NCBI RefSeq assembly: GCF_002018875.1
Contig: NZ_MVOL01000005.1
Location: 124,001-188,000 of the forward strand
Source: Pseudomonas sp. MF4836
Lineage (GTDB): Bacteria; Pseudomonadota; Gammaproteobacteria; Pseudomonadales; Pseudomonadaceae
Reading direction: 5' to 3'
DNA: 64,000 nucleotides
Part shown: piece after piece, positions 15,084-24,429 of the stretch
How the letters are laid out: each line of letters begins with the position of its first letter
Numbering within the stretch: the first letter of the stretch is position 1
Position numbers and translations under genes: made by a program
The notes under the pieces: model-generated
Told to the model about the DNA's origin: nothing
Databases searched by the model: none
The model's input: only the letters and a program-made list of their open reading frames with translations

Positions 15084-16907
15084 ATGAAGAATATACTTCG
15101 ACCCAGCCGCGTTCTGCTGCTGATCGGGTCTCTACTCTTAGTCTTCACTCTGATCTTGAATTCCAAATTGCCTGCCATTCAATTTGATCTGACTGAGCAA
15201 AAGACCTATAGCATTTCACAGAACACAAAGAACATTCTGAACTCCCTCAACAAACCACTTGAATTGTTTTTTTTCTACTCCAGCAATCATGTAAAAACGC
15301 CAGGCACCACAGATGAATATGCCAAACGTGTAAAAGCCCTGCTCAAAACCTATGAACACGAAGCCAATGGCAAATTAACTCTGCATATCATCGACCCTAT
15401 GCCTTTTTCAGATGAAGAGGATAAGGCTGATCTTTTGGGGCTCCAGTCCATGCCACTGCCGGATCAAGGCACTCACTTCTACTTTGGCTTAGCAGCCAGC
15501 GACGCCAATCGCGAGACCCATGCAATTTCATTTTTTACCCCTGAGCGCGAAGTGTTCCTCGAATATGAAATCAATCGGTTGATCCAGGGTGCGGCACAAG
15601 TAAAACGTCCAATGACGGGGTTGATATCCAGCTTGCCCATGAACCGCCGATTCGATGAACGTACCCAGCAGACACTCCCTGCGTGGATGTGGTTGCAAGA
15701 AGTCCGCGAGCAGTTTGACCTGACTACGTTGAGCCCAGATGTAGATCAGATACCTGAAGAGCTCGGCAGCCTGATACTGGTCCACCCCAAACAACTGCCG
15801 GAGCAGACGTTAAAAGCAATCGATGGATTTGTGCAGAACGGGGGGAAACTCCTGGTTTTTCTAGACCCCATCAGCGAGCTGGAGTTAAAACAGGAAGCCG
15901 TAAACCCAACGGGTCGAGAGACATCTTCCGCACTCCCGAAACTGCTAAAGGCCTGGGGAGTACAGATGTTGCCCGAACGCGTTCTCGGAGATGGCCTATA
16001 TGCAATGTCAGCCGTGCTGAAACCAGGACAACAATCCATCAGCCACCCGTTTTTTATCAAATTGCCCAAAGACTCCATGAATCAGGCAGATGCCAGCACG
16101 TTAAACGTGGAAAGCATTAATCTTTCAACCGCGGGCATCCTCGAACCCATTCAGGGTGCGAGTACAACTTTCACCCCTCTTCTTCAGAGCTCCACCAAGG
16201 CTATGCCATTCGACCTCGCTCGCCTGAATGAGAAAAGGAGGCTGAGCGAGCTTATGAGCGAAATCACAACGTCTGACAAACGCTATGTATTAGCCGCGCG
16301 GATTGAAGGCCTTGCAGACTCTGCGTTTGCTCAACAGGAGGCAGGCAGCGAGACAGAGCCAAAAGAGCGGGCTCGGATACAGGTTGTGGTAGTGGCTGAT
16401 ACAGACATCCTGGACAACCGCATGTGGGTCAAGGAAGGGAATGAATCGGATTCTCAGGCACCGCAGGTCTGGTCAGATAACGCAGCGTTCGTAGTGAACA
16501 TTCTGAGTGACTTCCATGCACAAAGTGCTCTGCTGAATCCGCGATCGCAACCGCGTATCCAACCGACTTTTACTCGTATTGAGAAATTGATCGAAGAGAA
16601 CGAAGAGCGCTTTCGCGAGAAGACCGAAAAGCTCGAAACACTTCTGGCTCAGACGGATGCCGAGTTAACCGCGCTATACGCTCTGAGTCCTCCAACCGAG
16701 ACAGAGGAATGGACTCCCAACGGCACAACGACACAAGCGGACCATCAAGAAAGCCAACAAATACGCAAATCATTAAGAGACCTGCAACTGCAGCTCAATA
16801 ATGAAATTGCCTCACTGGGAAGAACAATCAAGCTGATCAATATCTTTACGATACCGCTGCTCCTTCTCCTGATCGCCATTTACGTAAAACGCCGACATCC
16901 TCGATGA
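15084..16907 (+). CDS. GldG-like auxiliary protein of ABC transporter
   Basis: A 607-residue protein of the COG3225-like family (auxiliary component of gliding-type ABC systems). One N-terminal membrane segment (SRVLLLIGSLLLVFTLILN) is followed by a large extracytoplasmic domain starting IQFDLTEQKTYSISQNTKNI, which is typical of GldG. A coiled coil lies near residues 500-585 (IEKLIEENEERFREKTEKLE). The C-terminal membrane anchor is IFTIPLLLLLIAIYVKRR. In related clusters a further DUF4340 gene often follows; none is present here. An eight-base T-run at 15267-15274 encodes part of ELFFFYS. The function is unknown outside gliding bacteria. Confidence 0.82.
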   Translation: MKNILRPSRVLLLIGSLLLVFTLILNSKLPAIQFDLTEQKTYSISQNTKNILNSLNKPLELFFFYSSNHVKTPGTTDEYAKRVKALLKTYEHEANGKLTLHIIDPMPFSDEEDKADLLGLQSMPLPDQGTHFYFGLAASDANRETHAISFFTPEREVFLEYEINRLIQGAAQVKRPMTGLISSLPMNRRFDERTQQTLPAWMWLQEVREQFDLTTLSPDVDQIPEELGSLILVHPKQLPEQTLKAIDGFVQNGGKLLVFLDPISELELKQEAVNPTGRETSSALPKLLKAWGVQMLPERVLGDGLYAMSAVLKPGQQSISHPFFIKLPKDSMNQADASTLNVESINLSTAGILEPIQGASTTFTPLLQSSTKAMPFDLARLNEKRRLSELMSEITTSDKRYVLAARIEGLADSAFAQQEAGSETEPKERARIQVVVVADTDILDNRMWVKEGNESDSQAPQVWSDNAAFVVNILSDFHAQSALLNPRSQPRIQPTFTRIEKLIEENEERFREKTEKLETLLAQTDAELTALYALSPPTETEEWTPNGTTTQADHQESQQIRKSLRDLQLQLNNEIASLGRTIKLINIFTIPLLLLLIAIYVKRRHPR

Positions 16908-16989
16908 AATACTCGCAGCCATCGAGGGATGGTGGCTGCGTGCTGGGTTAGAAATCTGCCTTTCCCTGCATCGCGCGCACCGAAACTAT

Positions 16990-17025
16990 CAGATTAGTCC
17001 GATTCATTTTTCAGACCAGTCAGAT
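16990..17025 (+). repeat. Imperfect direct repeat upstream of the response regulator
   Basis: CAGATTAGTCCGAT (16990-17003) and CAGACCAGTCAGAT (17012-17025) share 11 of 14 bases with a period of 22, two helix turns, about 150 bases before the response regulator start. This could be a tandem site for a dimeric regulator. Confidence 0.35.
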
Positions 17026-17173
17026 CATCGTAAGGCTCAAGCAGCCATTTTTCGAACGATCATCCGCCCATTACGAATCGGCAATGAGCGCACAACAAAA
17101 AAAAACGAAACCGCGCACGTTGCAGTGCGCGGATGACACTTCCCACTACCTTAGACTCGAGGGGAACCTGTTC

Positions 17174-17803
17174 ATGGGAAACATCATTATCGTCGACGAT
17201 CATCCGCTGATCAGATTGGCCATAAGGTCGATACTTGAACCCCATCAACACACGATCATCGCCGAAGCCAGCAACGGAGCCGATGCCGTACAACTGGTGC
17301 GCAAACACGTTCCGGACCTGTTGATTCTGGACTTGGGCATTCCCAATCTGGATGGTTTTTCGGTCATCGCCCATATCAAGTCGGCACATCTGCAAGTCAA
17401 GACGCTGGTACTGACCTCCAGTGATTCGAAGAACTTCGCGTTGCGTTGTTTGCAAGCAGGTGCCGCAGGCTTTCTATGCAAAACCGAAAACCTCAATGAG
17501 CTGGCCAATGCGGTCAAGGCGATTTTGTCGGGCTACAGCTACTTCCCCGAAGACACGATCAATATCCTGCAGCAGAACAACACGGCGGCTTGCCAGGAAA
17601 GCGTGTTGATTTCACGACTCACAGATCGTGAAATTACCGTCTTGAGGTTGCTGGCGACAGGGCTGAATAACCAGCAGATCGCCGACGCACTGCTGATCAG
17701 CCATAAGACTGTAAGTACTTACAAAGTGCGCTTATTGAAACGTTTCAATATTTCCAATCTGGTCGCGCTGGTTGATCTGGCGAAACGTAACGCGATTGTT
17801 TAA
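17174..17803 (+). CDS. LuxR/FixJ-type response regulator (orphan)
   Basis: A 209-residue two-domain regulator beginning MGNIIIVDDHPLIRLAIRS; the ATG at 17174 has GAGGGGA upstream, and a longer frame from 17084 is rejected. The receiver domain (1-120) has the acidic pair DD at 8-9, the phospho-acceptor Asp in DLLILDLGIP near residue 53 and the Lys in GFLCKTE near residue 103. The LuxR helix-turn-helix is LTDREITVLRLLATGLNNQQIADALLIS (in two parts) with HKTVSTYKVRLLKRF. The arrangement resembles BvgA/EvgA-type regulators, which pair with hybrid kinases. No kinase gene is nearby, so its partner is unknown. It sits at the right edge of the AT-rich block. Confidence 0.88.
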   Translation: MGNIIIVDDHPLIRLAIRSILEPHQHTIIAEASNGADAVQLVRKHVPDLLILDLGIPNLDGFSVIAHIKSAHLQVKTLVLTSSDSKNFALRCLQAGAAGFLCKTENLNELANAVKAILSGYSYFPEDTINILQQNNTAACQESVLISRLTDREITVLRLLATGLNNQQIADALLISHKTVSTYKVRLLKRFNISNLVALVDLAKRNAIV

Positions 17804-17853
17804 ACAGCGCGAACCCACCAAACCAAACTCGCCATCAGCCGTGCCGAGATTGC

Positions 17854-18174
17854 TTATAACCGGTCTTGAGGGCGAGTAATCAATCCTTGGCGCGCAACGC
17901 GGGTCAGTTGCTTGATGACTTCAGCAGCGTTTTCGGCACTAGGGGCTTGGATGACCGCGAGGTCGAAACTGTCGCTGGAAAAACGAGCCAGGGACTCACC
18001 CTCTTCGACAAACTGGATCAGGAAAGCCGAAGGCCTGCCGGTGCGTCGCGGCCAACCGTCCAGGTATCGCAATAGCGTGGGTTGGTGCTTGCCAGCCAGA
18101 AGGATTTTCGGATTGCGCTGGACAAGGTTCGCCGTGATCGGCGCAAGACGTACAAGGGGGTGTATTGCATTCAT
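17854..18174 (-). CDS. Hypothetical protein
   Basis: A 106-residue protein read from MNAIHPLVRLAPITANLV. I do not recognise a domain. The pattern of alternating strands and helices (ILLAGKHQPTLLRYLDG, FDLAVIQAPSAENAAEVIKQ, LTRVARQGLITR) hints at a small alpha/beta or methyltransferase-like fold without its nucleotide motif. It lacks a signal peptide. It is convergent with the response regulator gene and separated from the DoxX gene by about 250 bases that hold that gene's terminator. Confidence 0.55.
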   Translation of the reverse strand: MNAIHPLVRLAPITANLVQRNPKILLAGKHQPTLLRYLDGWPRRTGRPSAFLIQFVEEGESLARFSSDSFDLAVIQAPSAENAAEVIKQLTRVARQGLITRPQDRL

Positions 18175-18378
18175 CGTGTCGTGTCTCTGCCTCAAGTTTC
18201 TGCCGGGCAGGTGAGAGGCAACACCGAACCAGCGCTTTAGCGGTATTTCGAAGCCTTCCTCAAGCTTCTAACGACAACCTTTCGATCATCTGGCGCCCCG
18301 CAAGTAGCTGTTTAAATCGGCGCATAAGCAGCATCCTAGAGAAGCCCATAGGCCAGTGTCAAGAACCTCCATAAACGA

Positions 18379-18408
18379 AAAAGGCCCGCATCAGGCGGGC
18401 CTTTCGAG
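18379..18408 (-). terminator. Intrinsic terminator of the DoxX gene
   Basis: AAAGGCCCGC (18380-18389) and GCGGGCCTTT (18395-18404) form a perfect 10-base stem. On the minus strand it ends in a T-run. Confidence 0.85.
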
Positions 18409-18422
18409 TGATACGCCAAGTG

Positions 18423-18857
18423 CTACTTGGTGATCGCCGCATCCAGCGAAAGCTTGCCCGCGCCCTCAAGCAATACCGCCACGGTGCCGCCAAGCAATGC
18501 CAGGGCGAACTCATAGCCGTTGTTAGCCATGAACAAACCGTTGCTGATGTGCACCGAGAAGATCGCAACCAGCAAGGTAAAGGACAGGCCCAACGCCGCC
18601 GGGCGAGCCAACAAGCCGATAATCAATGCCAGGCCACCAAAGAACTCCGTTCCCCCCGCCAGCAACGCCATCAAATGACCTGGAGCCAGGCCGATACTCT
18701 CCATCCACTGCGCAGTGCCGGCCAGGCCATAACCGCCAAACAGACCGAAGAGTTTTTGTGAGCCATGGGCTGCGAAAATGATGCCGACAAAAATACGCAA
18801 TACGCTCAGGCCAAAGCCAGCGCGGGTGCTCAGTACGGATTTGATCAGTGGGCTCAT
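18423..18857 (-). CDS. DoxX family inner-membrane protein
   Basis: A 144-residue protein with four predicted membrane segments: GFGLSVLRIFVGIIFAAHG, the segment after APGHLMALLAGG, GLALIIGLLARPAALGLS and FALALLGGTVAVLLEG. The motif AAHGSQKLFGLFGGYGLAGT near residues 30-49 is characteristic of DoxX/YphA-type proteins. Members are linked to thiol or oxidative stress in other bacteria; the substrate is unknown. It stands alone with its own terminator. Confidence 0.88.
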   Translation of the reverse strand: MSPLIKSVLSTRAGFGLSVLRIFVGIIFAAHGSQKLFGLFGGYGLAGTAQWMESIGLAPGHLMALLAGGTEFFGGLALIIGLLARPAALGLSFTLLVAIFSVHISNGLFMANNGYEFALALLGGTVAVLLEGAGKLSLDAAITK

Positions 18858-18959
18858 GCTGTGTAGTCCTTGTTTAAGGTGGGAAGTTGGTCGCCATACT
18901 AATCAGTTTTTATCATGTTAAAAGCGCAAAAAACCCGCCATAACAATCAACTATATCGA

Positions 18960-20381
18960 TCACTTACGTGAGGCGACGCTTCTTGCCTGGGGCTCCAACG
19001 AGTCCCTTTCGCGGTCGAAGGCCAGATAATATTTATTGACGCTATTAACATAGCTGACGGCTCCCATTCCCACCTGTTCCATGGCGATACGCTCCACCTG
19101 GAAAAACCACTGATTAGGGTTCAAACCACGGCGTTTGGCCTCGGTACGCATGCCTTGGACCCGCTCAGGCCCCATGTTGTAAGCGGCCAGCACGAAGGCC
19201 ATGCGCTCACGCTCATTAAGCTTGGGGCTGGCGAAAAACTTACGTCGGATCAACGCCAGGTATTTGGCCCCGGCCTGAACATTGTTATCCAAGTTCTGAA
19301 TATCATTCACGCCTACCCGTTGCGCCGCAGATGAGGTGATCTGCATCAGGCCGGTAGGGCCTGCGCCGCTGCGTGCGTTGGGCTGCAAGGCAGACTCCTT
19401 GAACGCCAGGGCCGCCAGGTTCAGCCAGTCCATCCCCTGTTCCTTTGCGTGCTTCTGCAACACCGGCCGCAGCTTTTCCAGACGCTGGCGGTCGGCGCGA
19501 GCCAAGGGGTAATGCACCTGATACAGACGCCGATAGATGCGCAAAAACGCCACATCCTGATCGGCCGGGGTTTTGTAAGTCTTCAGAAAGCGGTCGATGC
19601 TCGCACGCAGCATCGAGGCGTCCCGGCGAACAAACCAGTGTTCCTCGCCCGGCTCGCTAATCAGGACCTGACGATCGAAGCGCAACTTCGGCAGGATCTT
19701 GCCCCACCGTTCGGCAATGGGCTGTTCGACAATGGTCAGGTGGAAAATCCCGCCCTGGACCATTTCCAGTACATCCTCCACCGCCAGGCTGGGATCAACC
19801 CACTCCACTTTCACCGGCGCCAATTTGTGCAGCGCCAGCTTCTGATTGATCTGGCTAATGGCGTCGCCGGCAACGCTGCCAGTGGTCAGCGCCAGGGTTT
19901 TGCCGGACAGCTGTTCCAGCCGGGTATAGCGGCGTTCGCCCTTGATCCCCACCAGAAGCAGCGGCACGTTACTGGCAATGGGATCACTGGGGCTCACGGC
20001 CTGCCCTGGTTGCGCCTCCAGTAATTCGCCCGGCGCGACCAAGTCACCTTCGCCACGTTGCAAGGCGCCAAGCAACTGATCCTTGGACTTGGGAATGATC
20101 TTGAGGTTGATTTCCTGGCCGTCGCGGGCGTGGCCATTCAGGTACTGCTCGAACGCGCGCAGCCGGTGGTACTCGACACCAATCGCCTGACCCTGGACTT
20201 CGCCAGAGCTGTTGCGGCTTTGATTGACCAGCACCCGTAACACCCGGCTACTGCGAATCTCCGCTAGATCGCGAACTTTGCTCGAGGCCACGATTTCCGG
20301 TGGCCCAGCCAAACGTGCCACCGCCGGTAACGGCAGCAACAGCGACAAGCACAGCGCAAACAAAACCGAGGGTCGGATCAT
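18960..20381 (-). CDS. Membrane-associated lytic transglycosylase, MltF-like
   Basis: A 473-residue protein starting MIRPSVLFALCLSLLLPLPAVA, a cleavable signal peptide; a Met nine codons upstream is rejected as it spoils the signal. Residues about 45-270 form a periplasmic solute-binding-like domain (VLRVLVNQSRNSSGE, LTTGSVAGDAIS). Residues about 295-450 form an SLT lysozyme-like domain with the catalytic Glu in ALAFKESALQPNARSG, then GPTGLMQI and AAYNMGPERVQ. It cuts peptidoglycan strands to anhydro products in the periplasm. It differs from canonical MltF, of which Pseudomonas has another copy elsewhere, so no symbol is assigned. Confidence 0.85.
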   Translation of the reverse strand: MIRPSVLFALCLSLLLPLPAVARLAGPPEIVASSKVRDLAEIRSSRVLRVLVNQSRNSSGEVQGQAIGVEYHRLRAFEQYLNGHARDGQEINLKIIPKSKDQLLGALQRGEGDLVAPGELLEAQPGQAVSPSDPIASNVPLLLVGIKGERRYTRLEQLSGKTLALTTGSVAGDAISQINQKLALHKLAPVKVEWVDPSLAVEDVLEMVQGGIFHLTIVEQPIAERWGKILPKLRFDRQVLISEPGEEHWFVRRDASMLRASIDRFLKTYKTPADQDVAFLRIYRRLYQVHYPLARADRQRLEKLRPVLQKHAKEQGMDWLNLAALAFKESALQPNARSGAGPTGLMQITSSAAQRVGVNDIQNLDNNVQAGAKYLALIRRKFFASPKLNERERMAFVLAAYNMGPERVQGMRTEAKRRGLNPNQWFFQVERIAMEQVGMGAVSYVNSVNKYYLAFDRERDSLEPQARSVASRK

Positions 20382-20615
20382 CCGCTCTCCGGAAAGAATA
20401 CTGGCCAACTATTCAAGGAAGACTTGAGAGTCGGGGGTCAGAAACAGAGCGCCTTGAGCGCTGGCAAAGTGCGAAAGACGGGCACAGCAATGGCTGGGTT
20501 ACCAACCGAAGCTAACTTCCGACAGCAAAAGACAGCTTTAACTCGTTGTAGTTCTTGGCTTTTCTTATAAATCTACAGCTCTGATATGCTTTCCGGCCGC
20601 AGGCGGAGGTACACC

Positions 20616-21422
20616 ATGCAACTCATAGATATCGGCGTCAACCTGACCAACCCAAGTTTCGCCGAAAAGCACCAGGCCGTTCTCGACCGGGCGTACGCGG
20701 CAGGCGTGTGCCAATTGGTCCTGACCGGTACCAGCGTCGAGGGCAGTGAACAGGCGTTGGAATTGGCCCACCAGTTGGACGAAAGCGGCCAACGGCTGTT
20801 CACCACTGCCGGGATCCATCCCCACTCGGCCAGTGACTGGAATGCTGACAGTGCCCGCCGCCTGCGCGCCCTGCTCAATGAGACCCAGGTGCGTGCAGTG
20901 GGAGAATGCGGTCTGGATTTCAATCGAGACTTCTCACCACGCCCGCAGCAGGAAAAGGTGCTGGAAGAGCATTTGGCCCTGGCCGCAGACTTGCAGCTAC
21001 CGGTGTTCCTCCATGAACGCGACGCCAATCAGCGCATGCTGGACATTCTGCGCGACTTCCGCGATCGCTTGCCCGCCGCGGTGGTGCACTGCTTTACCGG
21101 CGAGCAGCGCGCGCTGTTCAGCTACCTCGACCTGGACTTGCATATTGGTATCACTGGCTGGATCTGCGACGAACGCCGTGGCACACATTTGCACCCGCTG
21201 GTTCGGGAAATTCCCCGGGGTCGCCTGATGCTGGAAAGCGACGCGCCCTACCTGCTGCCACGCAGCCTTCGTCCCAAGCCTAAAAATGGCCGCAACGAAC
21301 CGGCCTACCTGACGGAGGTGCTGCGCGAAGTGGCCTTGCATCGCAACGAAAGCCAAGAGGAACTGGCCGCCCACAGCACAGCCTGCTCCCGGGCATTCTT
21401 CGGCTTGCCGGATATTGCTTGA
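20616..21422 (+). CDS. tatD: TatD family metal-dependent DNase
   Basis: A 268-residue protein read from [15 protein letters not shown]. The start is set by GGAGGT just upstream; a frame 10 codons longer is rejected. IDIGVNLT without the first metal His is typical of TatD itself, as opposed to YcfH, YjjV or other relatives. Further motifs are [39 protein letters not shown] and [10 protein letters not shown], giving the metal ligands of a TIM-barrel hydrolase. TatD acts as a 3'-5' exonuclease in DNA repair in other bacteria. It is divergent from the transglycosylase gene and 85 bases before the chemoreceptor gene. Confidence 0.9.
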   Translation: MQLIDIGVNLTNPSFAEKHQAVLDRAYAAGVCQLVLTGTSVEGSEQALELAHQLDESGQRLFTTAGIHPHSASDWNADSARRLRALLNETQVRAVGECGLDFNRDFSPRPQQEKVLEEHLALAADLQLPVFLHERDANQRMLDILRDFRDRLPAAVVHCFTGEQRALFSYLDLDLHIGITGWICDERRGTHLHPLVREIPRGRLMLESDAPYLLPRSLRPKPKNGRNEPAYLTEVLREVALHRNESQEELAAHSTACSRAFFGLPDIA

Positions 21423-21507
21423 CCCACATCAAGATTTGTCTGAGCAAGTAGCGGCACAATAATGGCACCTTGCCAATACTGTTTCGCTCAATCAGAGAAG
21501 ACCTTCC

Positions 21508-22989
21508 ATGGGTGCCTGGCTTAGCAATATCTCGCTGAAGTACAAATTCTGGGCGGTCAATGCGGTCGCCTTCGTTACTACCCTGCTGCTGGTGCTGTAC
21601 GCCGTACAACTGGAGCAGCAGGCTCGCAGCCAGGCGTCTCAGGGTGCCGCTCAAGCCCAGGCACGGCTGCTCAGCGCCTGGCCGGCTGGACAGGCTTTGC
21701 CCCGTGCCGATCATTTACTGAGTTTTCAGCCCGGGCAGACGCCCTCTCTCAACGATCGCCCATTACCCGAGCTGAACGGGGCCAAGGGCTGGGTCGAGTT
21801 CAGCCATATGCCCTTGTTCGGCGATAACCCACTGATGGGCGCTGAAGTCATCAGTCGCGCCGATGGCCAGCAAATCGCGGTACTCGCCTACGGCCCGAGC
21901 CTGAGTCAGGTGTTCAGCGAGCGCTTCACCAACTACGCCGCTGCTGTATTCATCCTGATGTTCGCCATGCTGTGCGCCTCGCAACTGTTGATCCGCTTTC
22001 TGCTGAGCCAACTCAACACACTCAAAGACGTGATGTTGCATGTTGAAAAGACCGGCGACCTGGCGGCCCGTGTTCCCCTGGCCTGCAAAGATGAAGTCGG
22101 GCAGATGGCGACAGCGTTCAACGCCATGCAGGCCGGCTATCAGCGCGTGGTCAACACCGTGGCCGATACCGCCCGGCAGTTGGATGTGGGTGCCGCGCGC
22201 CTGGCGTCGAGCATGAACGACGTACGCCATGGCATGCTCGGCCAGCAAAGTGAGACCGACCAGGCGGCTACCGCGATCAATGAAATGTCGGCCACGGTAT
22301 ACCACATCGCCCAACATGCCGGCGCTACCCGCGACCTGTCCCAGACTGCCGATACATTGGCTGGCAGTGGCCAGGAGGTGGTCAGTCGCGTGCAGAAATC
22401 CATCGCAGGGCTGTCCAGTGGCGTACAGCAGACCGCCGAGATGATCCAGCGCCTGGCCGAAGACAGCCAGAAAATCAACGGCGTGGTCAGTGTGATTCAC
22501 AGCATCGCCGAACAGACCAACCTGCTGGCCCTCAACGCCGCGATCGAAGCGGCCCGCGCCGGGGAAATGGGGCGTGGTTTTGCGGTGGTTGCCGACGAGG
22601 TGCGCAACCTGGCCAAGCGCGTGCAAAGCTCAACCGATGAGATCACCACCATGGTTTCCGCCTTGCAGGCCGGTACCCGCGATGCGGTGGACTTCATGCA
22701 GGAAAGCTCGTTCAAGGCTGACGACTGTGTGCAACAGGCTCAGGAGGCTGGGGTCGCACTGGCCGAAATAACCAGTGCCGTGGCGCAGATGCGTGAAAGC
22801 AATACCCAGATCGCGGTGGCCGCCGAGCAACAGAGCCAAGTGGCGGAAGAGATGAATCGTGCGGTGGTCAGCATCCGTGACGTGACCGAAAACACTGTGC
22901 AGCAAACCGTCGACTCGGCCACCACCAGCAATGAACTGGCGACCCTGGCCGGCGCCTTGAGCAAGGCGATCGGACAGCTGAAGCTTTAA
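21508..22989 (+). CDS. Methyl-accepting chemotaxis protein
   Basis: A 493-residue chemoreceptor. The first membrane segment is at about residues 14-33 ([20 protein letters not shown]). A small periplasmic sensor of about 110 residues follows, then a second membrane segment ([21 protein letters not shown]), a HAMP domain ([20 protein letters not shown]) and a long cytoplasmic signalling coil. The hairpin tip reads [19 protein letters not shown], followed by [17 protein letters not shown]. The sensor domain is short and unrecognised, so the ligand is unknown. There is no CheR-tethering pentapeptide at the C-terminus. It has a ribosome binding site and sits downstream of tatD. Confidence 0.92.
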   Translation: MGAWLSNISLKYKFWAVNAVAFVTTLLLVLYAVQLEQQARSQASQGAAQAQARLLSAWPAGQALPRADHLLSFQPGQTPSLNDRPLPELNGAKGWVEFSHMPLFGDNPLMGAEVISRADGQQIAVLAYGPSLSQVFSERFTNYAAAVFILMFAMLCASQLLIRFLLSQLNTLKDVMLHVEKTGDLAARVPLACKDEVGQMATAFNAMQAGYQRVVNTVADTARQLDVGAARLASSMNDVRHGMLGQQSETDQAATAINEMSATVYHIAQHAGATRDLSQTADTLAGSGQEVVSRVQKSIAGLSSGVQQTAEMIQRLAEDSQKINGVVSVIHSIAEQTNLLALNAAIEAARAGEMGRGFAVVADEVRNLAKRVQSSTDEITTMVSALQAGTRDAVDFMQESSFKADDCVQQAQEAGVALAEITSAVAQMRESNTQIAVAAEQQSQVAEEMNRAVVSIRDVTENTVQQTVDSATTSNELATLAGALSKAIGQLKL

Positions 22990-23169
22990 TCTCAGGTTAT
23001 CGGCCAGCCCAGCCCTGCAAGGTTATGGGTTGGCCGCAAGGCCTGGAACTTGGCCGGTGTGCCCCCCCAAATAGCCTATCAACCCGATAGCAACGCTTGA
23101 TTCGATGTTGCCCAGCGTCGCCCCTATTCTTGATTCATCGGCTTCAACAAATGAATTAAGGAGGACAAC

Positions 23170-23403
23170 ATGGGCAAACGTCATCCCAACATCCCCGCAT
23201 GGCAATGGCGCACCACCCCGGAAAGCCATCGCAACTCGGCCAACCTGGTATTGCAGTTGATTGCAGGCCCGTTATTTATCGTGGGTTTCCTGCTGATTGC
23301 ATCAGGGGTGTTCGCGCCCAGCGCGGTCAGCGTTGCCATCGGCGCAGTCGCGGTAGTCGCCGCTCTGTCGCTGCAACGTCGTGGTCACAGCCTGGAAGCC
23401 TGA
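23170..23403 (+). CDS. Small two-helix membrane protein, conserved
   Basis: A 77-residue protein starting MGKRHPNIPAWQWRTTPESH, preceded by AAGGAGGAC. Two membrane segments follow, LIAGPLFIVGFLLIASGVF and AVSVAIGAVAVVAALSL. The N-terminal HPNIPAWQWR motif looks like the terminal signature of a conserved small family, possibly Mpo1/DUF962-like. I cannot assign a role. It lies between the chemoreceptor gene and the convergent thioesterase gene. Confidence 0.7.
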   Translation: MGKRHPNIPAWQWRTTPESHRNSANLVLQLIAGPLFIVGFLLIASGVFAPSAVSVAIGAVAVVAALSLQRRGHSLEA

Positions 23404-23524
23404 AGTTGCGGGCGGTCCGGCACTGACAGGGCTATTCGCCAGGTTACTGGCAACCCTGTTAGCGGCCAGTGTTCATTGCCGCCGGGTGGCCGGGCGATAC
23501 CCGTGCCACTCGGCAGCAAAGGAC

Positions 23525-24322
23525 TCAGGCGAAAATCGTCACCGTTTGCCGGCTCAAGGCGATCAATCCGCCTTCCGGGCTCCACAGCGCGGCGGCGGCA
23601 TGGCCATAACCGTCGCGTGCATGCTCGATGTGCACGCAATACTTGCACCAGTCCAGGGTGCTCAACTCCAGCAACGGCTGAACGAATTCAATCGTCCAGG
23701 TCAGGGTGCTGCCCGCCGCCGGTTTGCGCAGGTGCGGCAACAACGCCGGCGGCCAGGCATCGACCAGGGCGAGAATATGCGCCTCGGTCAGCGGCTCTTC
23801 CTTCACGTCTCCGCGCAAGCGCACCCAACCACCCATGTCACGGGATTGATTACCGGTAAAGGGCAGGCCGCCGATGCTCCAGCGCATGGCCAGGTGGCGC
23901 ATGAACTCGGGCGTTACCCCCTTGATATAGGGCAGCTCCTGGCACTCATCCCAGTGTTTCATTTCCGGTGCCGGTTGCGCCTCGACGCTGACCTCGGAGG
24001 CCCGGGAAGCACCGAAACTCCCCTGCACCAGGGTCACCACCTGCCCGTTCTGCATCGCCCGGCCCAGTACCTGGCTGACGGCCTTGCCCTCACGTAGCAC
24101 ATCCACTTCGAAACTCACCGGCACATCCGGCTCGACCGGCCCGACAAAGGTGATGGCCAACGAACGTACAGGACGATCGGCCGGAACCTTGGCGCGCATG
24201 GCTTCGTACTGCAAGGCCACCACCAGGCCACCAAAACTCGCCCGCCCCTGGGCCCACTCGGCCGGGATAGACAGCTGCTGGGGATTCTGGCGAACGGCAT
24301 CAAGCAAATCGAAAAAGCGCAT
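23525..24322 (-). CDS. Acyl-CoA thioesterase, TesB-like double hotdog
   Basis: A 265-residue protein read from MRFFDLLDAVRQNPQQLS; an upstream frame start at 24385 is rejected. The first hotdog domain contains RASFGGLVVALQYEAM and RSLAITFVGPVEPD. The second has LVDAWPPALLP and LTWTIEFVQPL, with the C-terminal AALWSPEGGLIALSRQTVTIF typical of TesB/PaaI-like thioesterases. It hydrolyses acyl-CoA esters of unknown chain type in the cytoplasm. The neighbours are a small membrane protein gene (convergent) and the CHAD gene about 240 bases upstream. Confidence 0.85.
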   Translation of the reverse strand: MRFFDLLDAVRQNPQQLSIPAEWAQGRASFGGLVVALQYEAMRAKVPADRPVRSLAITFVGPVEPDVPVSFEVDVLREGKAVSQVLGRAMQNGQVVTLVQGSFGASRASEVSVEAQPAPEMKHWDECQELPYIKGVTPEFMRHLAMRWSIGGLPFTGNQSRDMGGWVRLRGDVKEEPLTEAHILALVDAWPPALLPHLRKPAAGSTLTWTIEFVQPLLELSTLDWCKYCVHIEHARDGYGHAAAALWSPEGGLIALSRQTVTIFA

Positions 24323-24429
24323 GGAAACCTCGAGAGCGGAAAAGAACTCGAGGATAGTAACCAGCCAAAAGCAGGGGCACAGCACTTATTCCTGCCAAAC
24401 AAGCGGACAGATGAGCCGTCAACGCATGG

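Noticed and set aside
16914..16940. CGCAGCCA/TGGCTGCG hairpin after the GldG-like gene as a terminator
   Set aside because: Eight-base stem but no T-run follows; may be only a chance repeat.
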